A DNA stretch of 64,000 nt from JAEZPW01 sp035629075 (GTDB taxonomy: Bacteria; Acidobacteriota; Terriglobia; Terriglobales; Acidobacteriaceae), in NCBI GenBank assembly GCA_035629075.1, contig DASPIK010000077.1:1-64000 (forward strand), read 5' to 3'. The notes below the pieces were generated by a model. It was not told where the DNA came from. It searched no databases and saw nothing but the letters and a program-made list of their open reading frames with translations. Positions within the stretch are counted from its first letter, which is position 1. Every line of letters begins with the position of its first letter. Shown here one piece after another: positions 18,312 to 26,582 of this stretch. The position numbers and the translations under genes were made by a program.

Positions 18312-18407
18312 CTTGTGGCATAGTTGCTATTTAGCCAAGAAGTTGAATAGCACTTGCGGTAGGGCCCACAAAATCAACCTTCAAGGGAGAAGGTTAGAGG
18401 AGGCAAC

Positions 18408-18470
18408 ATGCCAGCAAAGAAGCCTGCGAAGAAGGCCGCGAAGAAGGCTGTGAAGAAGACGAAGAAGTAG
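18408..18470 (+). CDS. Tiny lysine/alanine-rich (histone H1-like) peptide, 20 residues
   Basis: ATG 18408 to TAG 18470 encodes a 20-residue peptide made almost only of K, A and P: MPAKKPAKKAAKKAVKKTKK. Ten residues are lysine. The repeats of the AKKA type resemble the C-terminal tails of histone H1 and of bacterial H1-like DNA-binding proteins. A strong SD (GAGGAGG) lies five bases before the ATG, a promoter-like pair lies upstream and a terminator hairpin lies 43 bases downstream, so this looks like an independent expressed unit. A DNA- or RNA-binding role is inference from charge. It could also be a degraded remnant of a longer histone-like gene. Confidence 0.65.
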   Translation: MPAKKPAKKAAKKAVKKTKK

Positions 18471-18512
18471 TTTTGTTAGGGCGGGCATGTCGCCCGCATC
18501 CGGGCCACTAGA

Positions 18513-18545
18513 GGGCATCCGCAACGCGGATGCCCTTCGGCTTTT
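18513..18545 (+). terminator. Terminator downstream of the lysine-rich peptide
   Basis: A 10-bp perfect stem (18513-18522 with 18526-18535) with a three-base loop is followed by TTCGGCTTTT. A smaller GCGGGC/GCCCGC hairpin sits just before it at 18481-18497. Confidence 0.7.
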
Positions 18546-18622
18546 CTGAGTTTAGTTCGGAGCGGAAGCGAGATGCCGCACAGGATGAGTCACGACTGGA
18601 TCGGGGGGACCAAGACTTCTGA

Positions 18623-19039
18623 CTAATATCGAGAGGGGCGAGCGGAAAGGATGCCGAGTATCTCCTGCAATCCTCGCCTTAGAAGCTTCAGTTCTTCGAT
18701 GGGCGGTTTGGAGGGAGCGAACGGGAGCACGTTCTGCTCCTTCGCTGATTTTGCTTCCGCCTTCAGATGCGCACGCGCGCCGGCAATGGTGAACCCTTCA
18801 TCGTAGAGAAGGTTCTTGATGCGAACGACGTTTTCGACGTCGCTGCGCCGGTACATACGTTGTCCCGTGCTGCTCTTGTTCGGCTTGAGCTGCGGGAACT
18901 CTGTTTCCCAGAATCGCAACACATAGGTGGGCAGATCGCAAAGTTCCGCCACCTCGCCAATCCTAAAGTAGAGCTTCTCTGGGATGACGATTTCGCCGCT
19001 CTTTTTCGGCTTCGATCCGGGTTTTGTCTTCGCAGCCAT
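18623..19039 (-). CDS. MerR family transcriptional regulator
   Basis: A 138-residue regulator with a MerR-type winged helix-turn-helix at residues about 24-93 (LYFRIGEVAELCDLPTYVLR, then YRRSDVENVVRIKNLLYDEG). The N-terminus is a basic lysine-rich arm (KTKPGSKPKKSG). The C-terminal dimerisation helix is short and has no cysteine metal site, so an effector-free or unknown-ligand regulator is likely. ATG 19039 is preferred over GTG 19054, but neither has an SD. Confidence 0.85.
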   Translation of the reverse strand: MAAKTKPGSKPKKSGEIVIPEKLYFRIGEVAELCDLPTYVLRFWETEFPQLKPNKSSTGQRMYRRSDVENVVRIKNLLYDEGFTIAGARAHLKAEAKSAKEQNVLPFAPSKPPIEELKLLRRGLQEILGILSARPSRY

Positions 19040-19186
19040 GTGCACGTGTGGCACCCGCCAGTGCTGTTGTCCGGAGTATAACCCGACATTTCGGCATTTC
19101 CGATTGAACTTTCGCTTTTGTTGAAACCTTACGTTCGAGAATGGGCTCGGGATAGAGGCTACCGTCCTAGAGATATAAACGCCTCT

Positions 19187-21976
19187 TCAGGGTCGCGTGA
19201 GAACGGTTCCATACGGATCAAGGAGGATTTTTCGGGTGCCCCGCGGTACGGTGAACCGAAATGGTGTCTCGGTTCCTTCCACGAACACGCGACCCAGCAG
19301 AACATTGCCGCTTTGCAGTGCCGCGTACACGGGGACGGCAGTTACGAGGCTATCAGGTGCATTTCTCTGTGCGATTTTGCCCGTAGCGACTACCGAGCCG
19401 GTACGATCACTCAGCTTCACGTCGGTCAATTCGAACTTTGGAATAGCAACACCATTCACCCAGGTGTCGAAGAACCAGTCCAGAGATTTGCGGCCTTCAT
19501 ACCAAAGCGAAGGCGGAAGCTCTTCCTCGAATGCCTGCTGAAGATCACGCGTGGTGATCTCCTTTCCTTCGAAGCGTTGGCGCACCTTCCGCAGAACAGT
19601 AAAGAACGGCTCTTCAGGACTCCCGCGCTTCACCTCAGCCGCGGTGGCCGCTGCGGTCTTGGTCGGTCCAGGATTCAGCAACATCTCTCGAAGCATGTGG
19701 AACAACCATGTTCCGCGCCCATAGCTGATCGTGTCGTATGCGTCAGGATTTCGTGACGAATCGAGGCGAACCCCCAGCGTGACCGGACCTGCCTGACCCA
19801 CTTCGCTACCCGCCAGGTTCTTCGCCAGCAATTCCTGGCGGTAATGGTCCAGCACCTGACGCATGTATGCGGGGTTTTCGCCTTCCAACATCACGAGCGC
19901 GCAGTAGTTCGACAGTGCCTCTACGAGCCACTGTTCGCGATAGCTTCTCCAGATCAGCAGATCCCCAAGCCATTGATGGCCGATCTCGTGAGGCTGCATC
20001 AGATGGCCGAACATTAGTCCGCCAAATGATGTCAGTCTCAGGTCGGCCCTCTCATCCGGCGAGAGGAAGACGTAGCTCGACAGGTAGATCAGCCCCGGCC
20101 AGCCTTGGCTTACACTGCCCGGCATCTGCGTCAACGCCAGCGAGCTGTAGGGATAAGGTCCAAGGCGGCGCGAGAGGAATTCAACGGTGCGCGCGGCATT
20201 GTCGGCCACAACCTGGGCATTGCTGGCGGGGCTGGGATTGTCAGGAACAACCACGGTCTCACGACGATCACTGCCCGGACGAACCCCGGGCAGCACCAAG
20301 ACCGTTTGCCGGCGCCTGAATGTCGACTCCATCCCGTACCCGGCATAGCTCTCAACGGTGACGTTTCCCGCCTTCGCTGAAGCCTTAACGTACTTTCCGA
20401 GGTTGAAGCCTGCCAACGGAATCGGGCGCTCGCTTATCCACCGCGCCACCTGCAATGGCACAGGTGAAGTATTCCGTACCGTGCGGACTTCGCCATCACG
20501 CTTGCCGGTTGCCAACAGCGTGTAATCGGGCGGATAGCGGAACTCCATGTCGAAATCAGACATGGCAAGCCCGCGGTTTGGGTACCAGATTCCCCGCGCG
20601 CCGACGTACATCAGGCCGCCCCCTGCTTCCGCCAGCACATCTCCAGCGTAGGTGAAGTGGAGTTGAACCTGGCGGCCCGGAGTGAGAGCTTGCGGCAGAA
20701 CGATGCCGATCACATCATTGCCACGTCGCTCCAGTTCTGAACCTTGTAGCGCCTGGTTCTGGATGAACTCGACAGGTTCGCCATTCAGCATCACCTTGCT
20801 TACCTTCAAGAAGCGCGACAACTCGAAGCGTAAGAAGCGATGGCCCGGCTCAGTGACGTTCACATTGAGTATTGCCTCGCCATCCAGCGTTCGTGGGGGG
20901 CTGACGCCGATGCGGAGCGTGTACTTCGCTATTCTCACGGGATCGGGTGCGAACGCTTCGGCACCGGCTTGCGTAGCGATCGTCGCGCTACGTGTCTTCC
21001 TCGATGCCACGGCGGCATTCCGCGCAGAGCGAGACGGGAAGGATGTCCATACGTCGTAATACCAGGCGTTGTTCACCTGTGCCAGGTGGGCGACGAGAAT
21101 CTGCTCGGGTTGCTCGGTGTCGTAATAAGCGTCGAATACGCCAACGCGCTCACCGCCGAGTCGAGCGAAAAACACCCGGTCGTCCGGGTCGCGAACGTAC
21201 GTGATTTTGCCGCTTGCGTCTTTTCTCGCGGAGTTGACGAAGGTAGCGAGCAGCCTCAGGTTGCCGTTCTTTGCAAGCGTCAACGCGCTTGAACTCCATC
21301 TGTCCAGGAACGGCTGCGATTCATCCGGTTGCACGGCCCGCAGCCACGGCTCCAAGTCGATCGCCGTGTCATCGTTGAAGCGAAAGAATGCAGTGGTAAA
21401 CGGCTCTTCGAGAATCGCGGACCCAGTGAACTGGCCAAGCGACCAGCGTTCGACGCGGTCTGGAGGAATCAGCAACACCTCGCCGTGCCCTTCGAAAAAC
21501 GCGCCGGTAATGCGACCGTCAACGGCTTTCGTGAATGCGATCAGGCCATCTTCGAAATTGACGTGGAGGTCTTCGCGGTCTATCGCCGCATCCCGAATGC
21601 GATAAACGCGCGAAGGGTCGAGGCCGCTGTTTTGCAGTTCTGAGTAGATTTGCCCCGCCCAGCCCGGAGCCGTTTCTGCGACAGGCAAGCGCGGTGGAGT
21701 CGCGGGCTGCTCCGGTGTAGCGATCTGGACAGGTGGTGTTTGCTGAGGCTCATCCGTGGTTTCGTGTGCGTCGTCATCGTTCACAGGCACGTTACCCGGA
21801 CGTGAGGGCACAGGCTGTCGTGGCTGCTGGCCCGGAGGGGTCTGCGCTTGTGCCGGCGGTTGGGAAGAGGTCGACTGCGGTGATGACCGCGGATCCAAGA
21901 CGGCAGAAGTAGTAGTGCACACAGCCAGCAGCGCGATTAGGCCCAAACAACACCCGATATGTTTCTTCCGGAGCAT
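19187..21976 (-). CDS. Exported M1-like zinc metallopeptidase
   Basis: A 929-residue protein. ATG 21976 begins a signal peptide (IGCCLGLIALLAVCTTTS) and has AGGG seven bases upstream. A low-complexity Pro/Gln segment (about residues 30-80) precedes a long N-terminal region and then the M1 peptidase domain, with HEIGHQW near residue 663 and a glutamate exactly 18 residues after the second histidine (HExxH-x18-E). The usual GAMEN substrate motif is not seen; its place seems to be taken by MPGSVSQGWPGLIYLSS. It may be an atypical peptidase rather than a classical aminopeptidase. It is transcribed alone, being separated from the upstream gene by a terminator. Confidence 0.85.
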   Translation of the reverse strand: MLRKKHIGCCLGLIALLAVCTTTSAVLDPRSSPQSTSSQPPAQAQTPPGQQPRQPVPSRPGNVPVNDDDAHETTDEPQQTPPVQIATPEQPATPPRLPVAETAPGWAGQIYSELQNSGLDPSRVYRIRDAAIDREDLHVNFEDGLIAFTKAVDGRITGAFFEGHGEVLLIPPDRVERWSLGQFTGSAILEEPFTTAFFRFNDDTAIDLEPWLRAVQPDESQPFLDRWSSSALTLAKNGNLRLLATFVNSARKDASGKITYVRDPDDRVFFARLGGERVGVFDAYYDTEQPEQILVAHLAQVNNAWYYDVWTSFPSRSARNAAVASRKTRSATIATQAGAEAFAPDPVRIAKYTLRIGVSPPRTLDGEAILNVNVTEPGHRFLRFELSRFLKVSKVMLNGEPVEFIQNQALQGSELERRGNDVIGIVLPQALTPGRQVQLHFTYAGDVLAEAGGGLMYVGARGIWYPNRGLAMSDFDMEFRYPPDYTLLATGKRDGEVRTVRNTSPVPLQVARWISERPIPLAGFNLGKYVKASAKAGNVTVESYAGYGMESTFRRRQTVLVLPGVRPGSDRRETVVVPDNPSPASNAQVVADNAARTVEFLSRRLGPYPYSSLALTQMPGSVSQGWPGLIYLSSYVFLSPDERADLRLTSFGGLMFGHLMQPHEIGHQWLGDLLIWRSYREQWLVEALSNYCALVMLEGENPAYMRQVLDHYRQELLAKNLAGSEVGQAGPVTLGVRLDSSRNPDAYDTISYGRGTWLFHMLREMLLNPGPTKTAAATAAEVKRGSPEEPFFTVLRKVRQRFEGKEITTRDLQQAFEEELPPSLWYEGRKSLDWFFDTWVNGVAIPKFELTDVKLSDRTGSVVATGKIAQRNAPDSLVTAVPVYAALQSGNVLLGRVFVEGTETPFRFTVPRGTRKILLDPYGTVLTRP

Positions 21977-22116
21977 CGAGTTGCCCTGGCTTCCTGGTCT
22001 TACCACCGCCGCCAGAACTTCTATCAAGCCACAAGGGGCCTGACAACTACAAATTCAGGGCGACAGGCTTACACGTGCTTGTGAAGAACGCCTGTTCGTA
22101 CAACTATTACGACGTG

Positions 22117-22142
22117 AAAAAGGCCGGGAGTCAACCCGGCCT
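22117..22142 (-). terminator. Rho-independent terminator of the M49-like gene
   Basis: An 8-bp stem (22121-22128 with 22135-22142) around a six-base loop, followed on the minus strand by TTTT. It lies 30 bases after the stop of the M49-like gene. Confidence 0.8.
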
Positions 22143-22172
22143 CTCTCGTCAAAGGTAGTCTTACACTCACGT

Positions 22173-23948
22173 TTACTTTTTCGAATCCGCCTTGGCGGCA
22201 CCCTTCGCTTTCGCACCACTGGTTGACGCAATCGGGGCGACCTCGTCCGCGGTAACGAACTCAGGCGCGATGTCGGTCGGGATGTCCTGCAATTTGTCGA
22301 GCGCCTTTTGCACCTCCGGACGGACTACGGCCAGAGTGTCCAGCATCTTCTTGGCTCCAGCATAGTCGCCCTGCGCTTCAAGGGTGAGCAGGTCGTGCGT
22401 AAGGTCCCGAACGGCGTCCTTTACTTTCGACATGTCGACTGAGAACGTGCCGTCAGCGTTCGCAATAAACGCACCTTTGTCCAATAGATAGTTGAACTGG
22501 AGCGCCATCCCTTTACCGTGTGCTTCGTTGATCCCGAATCGCAGTGTGCGGAAGCTGGAGGCAAGGAACGTGGTGTAGAGCTGTCGCTGGGCGGCCTCGT
22601 CGGACGGCAGCACGCTCCCTATGTTCATCTCCTTGGCGTGGTCCATCATGTACTGCAGGGCCCACAGGCCGGTGGCATCAGCCTTGGCTTCTTCGATGGC
22701 GCTGTAGATTTCTTTCAACTCGGCGCGAGGCGTCGTCTGGCGACCGTTTACGGTGATCTGATGCGGGCCGAGCCCGTGCATTAGTTCGTGCGCAAGAATG
22801 TGCGTGAAGAACATCTCGAAGCTGAGGTCGCCCTGGTCGTTCTTGGCCAGCGTGCCGGCGGCGATCGGCGTAAGCACCTGCTTGAACTTGGCCTCCTGCA
22901 CGTTCTTCAACATGACCCGCTTGGAGCCCTTCTGCTGCACCACGCGCTCGTCGTTGGGCAGATTGTAGGCGGCAGTGGCAACGCCATGCGCGCCATCCCC
23001 ACTGGCGATGATCTGGTTCACGACCCGAATCGGCGACGACGCCCCCAGTTTTGGGTTGCGGTACTTTGGATCCACCGGCAGGTTGTTCTCAAGCTCTTGC
23101 AGGTGCTTGCTGAAAACGCTGAGTTTTTCCGACTCCTCATCGTCGCGCAGGTTGATGTAGGCCTCGAACGAAGCCTTGTACCCGAAGAGTTCGTCGTTGT
23201 AGGTCTCGTAAGGCCCGATCGTAACGTCGAGCGGCGCGTTCAGGTCCATCCAGTCGATGTCACTCTGGTAGTAGTCGTTGGACAGGAACGCATCAGCGCG
23301 CGAGTTCAGGAATTGCTTGAGGGTGTCGTTAGTGGTGAGCGACGCGGCTTCTTTCAACAGGGCCGAAGCCTGCACCAGATCGGCCTTGTACTCCTGGCTG
23401 AAGGGAACGATCTTGAGCTTCTTATCAGGGTTCCTCCGGATTGTGGTAAAGAAGCCCTCAGCCTGCTCTTTCTGCTTCGGATCGAGCGTCTTAACCCAGG
23501 TCTCGAACTCTTCCTTCGTCATATCCTCGGGATAGAAGTTCGCGCCCAGCGGCTTTCGTGCCGGAACTCCGGGGATGAACGCTTTGTGATCGTTGAGGCT
23601 GTCCCACGGACCCTTCTGGATCCAGAAGTAACGCAGGCGGGCCTTGCCCAGCGGAGTCTGGTCTTTCTGGAGCTTCTGGTGAAGAGCCAGATCGCCGCTC
23701 CAGTACTGCTGCATAAAAATTCGGTTCATCAGGCGGGCAGCCTCAACCAGCTTCACCAAAGCTTTCTTATCGCCGCCGGAGAGCTTGGACGTATCCACGC
23801 GCAAAGGAGTGGGGGCGAACTGCGCGGACATCTTTTGTAATTGCGCGGCATCTGGAAAGTTGTTGGCGGGAGTAATCTTCTTTGTTTGGGCGAACGACAC
23901 CATGCTTATAGAAACGACAAGCGCAAGGACTCCGAACAATCGCGTCAT
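22173..23948 (-). CDS. Exported M49-like peptidase (dipeptidyl-peptidase III type)
   Basis: A 591-residue protein starting at ATG 23948, with a signal peptide (LFGVLALVVSISMVSFAQ) and AAGG eight bases upstream. It carries HELMHGLGPH near residue 387 and, about 30 residues later, EEAKAD, matching the two zinc motifs of family M49 (normally HExxxH and EECRAE). The first motif here is the five-residue HExxH form, a variant known from a few bacterial DPP III enzymes. It probably removes dipeptides or acts as a related zinc hydrolase in the periplasm. The C-terminal tail is low-complexity and lysine-rich. It is divergent from the PPIase gene. Confidence 0.8.
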   Translation of the reverse strand: MTRLFGVLALVVSISMVSFAQTKKITPANNFPDAAQLQKMSAQFAPTPLRVDTSKLSGGDKKALVKLVEAARLMNRIFMQQYWSGDLALHQKLQKDQTPLGKARLRYFWIQKGPWDSLNDHKAFIPGVPARKPLGANFYPEDMTKEEFETWVKTLDPKQKEQAEGFFTTIRRNPDKKLKIVPFSQEYKADLVQASALLKEAASLTTNDTLKQFLNSRADAFLSNDYYQSDIDWMDLNAPLDVTIGPYETYNDELFGYKASFEAYINLRDDEESEKLSVFSKHLQELENNLPVDPKYRNPKLGASSPIRVVNQIIASGDGAHGVATAAYNLPNDERVVQQKGSKRVMLKNVQEAKFKQVLTPIAAGTLAKNDQGDLSFEMFFTHILAHELMHGLGPHQITVNGRQTTPRAELKEIYSAIEEAKADATGLWALQYMMDHAKEMNIGSVLPSDEAAQRQLYTTFLASSFRTLRFGINEAHGKGMALQFNYLLDKGAFIANADGTFSVDMSKVKDAVRDLTHDLLTLEAQGDYAGAKKMLDTLAVVRPEVQKALDKLQDIPTDIAPEFVTADEVAPIASTSGAKAKGAAKADSKK

Positions 23949-24176
23949 CGCACAGCCTTTCGACGAATTTCGCAACCGGAGATTGTGGCAGCAACGCCGA
24001 AATGATGCAATCTTAGGAGCGGTCGCGTCAGAGCCTCGGCCGATTAGGATCTTCGCGGAAGTCTTGGACATGAGCTGGTCGGCCCAGGGATGCTAAAATC
24101 TTGTCATCCCTGCTCGGAATCCAATAAGTACCTGCTTTTGGGGTTTTTGGCGGGTCAGAAGTTTTGGACGGAACCA

Positions 24177-25283
24177 ATGAAACGAGCTTTTCTTCTCCCC
24201 GTGATCGTCTGCCTTCTCACACTGGGCGCATTTGCCGGCGACTCTGTCATTGAAGAGATTATCGCGCGTGTGAACAATCAGATCATCACACGCTCCGAGC
24301 TACAGCGTAGTAAGGAGCAGATGGCCAACGAAATTCGCCAGCAGTACAGCGGCGCCGAGGCCGAGCAAAAGCTTCAGCAGGGCGAGCAGAACATTCTGCG
24401 CGACTTGATCGACCAGCAGTTGCTTATCCAGAAAGGCCAGGACCTCGGCATTACGGCTGACACCGAGCTTATTAAGGCGCTCGACCAGATCCGCAAGCAA
24501 ATGAACCTGCCCGACATGGAATCGCTGGAAAAAGCCGCGCAGCAACAGGGGATCTCTTTCGAGGACTTCAAGCTGGCTAAAAAAAACGAGATCATCACCC
24601 AGCAGGTCATCGGGCGGGAAGTCGGTTCACACATCCAGATCACTGCGGAAGAAACGAAACAGTTTTACGAAGAGCACAAAGCAGAGCTGGAGCGCCCCGA
24701 GCAGGTGCGCTTGAGTGAAATCCTGATCTCCACCGAAGTGAAGGGCGAGGACGGTACCGCGTCTGCCGATCCAACACCCGAGCAGGTGGCGGCCGCTGAA
24801 AAGAAAGCTAAGGATATTCACGAACAACTGGTAAAGGGAGCAAAGTTCGAGGACCTCGCGAAGCAGTTTTCCGAGGGACCGACTGCGGCCGATGGCGGCG
24901 ATCTCCAGTATTTCAGACGCGGAACGCTCTCAAAGGAACTTGAGGACAAAACGTTCGCGATGAAGCCCGGCGATTTCACGGAACCGATTCGCACGAAGCA
25001 GGGATTCGTGATTTTGAAGGTCACCGAGCATCCAGCGGCCGGTATCCCCCCGCTGAAAGAAGTCGAGCCCCAGATACAGAACGCCATCTACATGAAGAAG
25101 CTCCAGCCCGAGCTGCGCAAGTATCTAACCAAGTTGCGGGAAGAAGCGTTCATTGACGTCAAACAGGGGTATTTGGATGCCGGCGCGAGTCCTAATCAGA
25201 CCAAGCCCGTTATGACGGCGTCCTCCAGCGGCAATGACAAGGAAAAGGAACTGAAAAAGAAGAAGAGATTCTTGATCTTCTAG
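24177..25283 (+). CDS. SurA/parvulin-type peptidyl-prolyl isomerase
   Basis: A 368-residue exported chaperone and isomerase for outer-membrane protein folding. ATG 24177 starts a signal peptide (AFLLPVIVCLLTLGAFAG). The SurA N-terminal helical domain follows (IEEIIARVNNQIITRSELQ, residues about 22-170), then one parvulin (PPIC) domain at about 175-300 (VRLSEILIST, FEDLAKQFSEGPTAADGGDL, FTEPIRTKQGFVILKV). The C-terminus is strongly basic (KEKELKKKKRFLIF). The long run of TonB-dependent receptors in this window is consistent with its role. It ends at a strong terminator. Confidence 0.9.
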   Translation: MKRAFLLPVIVCLLTLGAFAGDSVIEEIIARVNNQIITRSELQRSKEQMANEIRQQYSGAEAEQKLQQGEQNILRDLIDQQLLIQKGQDLGITADTELIKALDQIRKQMNLPDMESLEKAAQQQGISFEDFKLAKKNEIITQQVIGREVGSHIQITAEETKQFYEEHKAELERPEQVRLSEILISTEVKGEDGTASADPTPEQVAAAEKKAKDIHEQLVKGAKFEDLAKQFSEGPTAADGGDLQYFRRGTLSKELEDKTFAMKPGDFTEPIRTKQGFVILKVTEHPAAGIPPLKEVEPQIQNAIYMKKLQPELRKYLTKLREEAFIDVKQGYLDAGASPNQTKPVMTASSSGNDKEKELKKKKRFLIF

Positions 25284-25304
25284 AGCACGGTTGACCCCGA
25301 AAAG

Positions 25305-25330
25305 CGCGGCCGCATTGGCCGCGTTTTTTT
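25305..25330 (+). terminator. Rho-independent terminator of the PPIase gene
   Basis: A 7-bp all-GC stem (25305-25311 with 25317-25323), five-base loop, then seven consecutive T at 25324-25330. Confidence 0.9.
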
Positions 25331-25508
25331 GTTGCAATCAGTTCCCTTCGGGGCATTCTCGTCCCGGGCGGAACCCGGCGCGCAGTTCGGAAATTACCTT
25401 GTGCGTTAACCGATGTCCGATTTCTGCCTGCGATTATGCGGCGATGCCCGCTTTCTGCTGTACCATAACCACAGCATCCATCAACTCGGGATCGTGGACT
25501 GGACCGCA

Positions 25509-26552
25509 ATGAAGGACTTTTACGTCAGAGACGCCGCGCAATTCGAGAACAAGATTGTTACCACCAGCTTTGTGGTCGGGGCAAAGCAGATCAAGCCAAA
25601 GAAGACAGGCGAGCCTTACCTTGCACTGACGCTTTGCGACCGCACCGGACAAATCGAAGCCAAGATGTGGGACAACGTGACCGAGGCGATCGAGGAAGTC
25701 GATCAGGATGACTTCGTCAAAGTGCGCGGGCTCATCAACAAGTACAACGGCCGGTTCCAGTGCACGATCTACAAGATTCGCACCATGGGCGAGTCGGAGG
25801 TAGATTTTGGCGACTACCTGCCGATGTGCCCTCGTGACATCGACGAGCTTTGGCGCACCCTGGGAGAATTCGTTGCATCCTTCACCGACCCGCACTTGAA
25901 GGCGCTGGTCGAGGCCTTTATGAACGACCCCGAGATCGCGCAGGCCTATCGCAATGCGCCGGCGGCTAAGACCCTACATCACGCCTACATTGGCGGCCTT
26001 CTGGACCACGTTGTGTCGCTGTTCAAGCTGTGCGATCTCGCGTGCCGCAACTACCCGCAGGTTAACCGCGACTTGCTAATGACTGGCGCTTTCCTGCACG
26101 ACATCGGCAAGATTCACGAACTCAGTTGGGCGCGTTCCTTTGGCTACACAACGCGCGGGCAACTGCTTGGGCACATGATTATTGAGTTGGAGATGCTTCA
26201 GGCGAAGATCCCGCAGGTTGAAGGGTTCCCGCTCGAGCTTAAGACGTTGATCGAACATCTCATCATCAGCCATCACGGCCAGTACGAGTTCGGTTCGCCC
26301 AAGCTGCCCATGTTCCCCGAGGCGCTGATGCTGCACTACCTTGATGACCTCGATTCCAAGATGGAAAGCATGCGGGCTCAGTTTGAACGAGAAGCAGCTT
26401 TGTCCGATGCGTGGACGGGATACAACGCTTCGCTCGGGCGCCCGTTGCTGAACTCCCGCAAGTTCATCGAGAAGGTTCGCCCGGTCGAGGAAGCAGAAAC
26501 TCCTGCTCAAACGGAAGCTAACGCTGTGACCGTTCCCGCGTCTGACGAGTAG
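25509..26552 (+). CDS. YhaM-like 3'-5' exoribonuclease (OB fold plus HD domain)
   Basis: A 347-residue cytoplasmic nuclease. Residues about 1-100 form an OB nucleic-acid binding fold (YLALTLCDRTGQIEAKMWDN, then VKVRGLINKYNGRFQCTIY). The HD phosphohydrolase domain at about 160-300 has HHAYIGGLLDH and FLHDIGKIHEL, followed by HLIISHHGQYEFGSPKLP. This order matches YhaM/CBF1 from Firmicutes. ATG 25509 is chosen because it begins the OB fold; the frame stays open for 32 codons upstream without any family match. The last 25 residues are acidic and variable. Confidence 0.85.
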   Translation: MKDFYVRDAAQFENKIVTTSFVVGAKQIKPKKTGEPYLALTLCDRTGQIEAKMWDNVTEAIEEVDQDDFVKVRGLINKYNGRFQCTIYKIRTMGESEVDFGDYLPMCPRDIDELWRTLGEFVASFTDPHLKALVEAFMNDPEIAQAYRNAPAAKTLHHAYIGGLLDHVVSLFKLCDLACRNYPQVNRDLLMTGAFLHDIGKIHELSWARSFGYTTRGQLLGHMIIELEMLQAKIPQVEGFPLELKTLIEHLIISHHGQYEFGSPKLPMFPEALMLHYLDDLDSKMESMRAQFEREAALSDAWTGYNASLGRPLLNSRKFIEKVRPVEEAETPAQTEANAVTVPASDE

Positions 26553-26582
26553 ACCTTCCGGCTTCGACCGCTCGGTGTTGAT

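Noticed and set aside
22788..23840. 350-codon plus-strand open frame opposite the M49-like gene
   Set aside because: It is an antisense shadow of a gene with clear zinc motifs; no SD and no family match.
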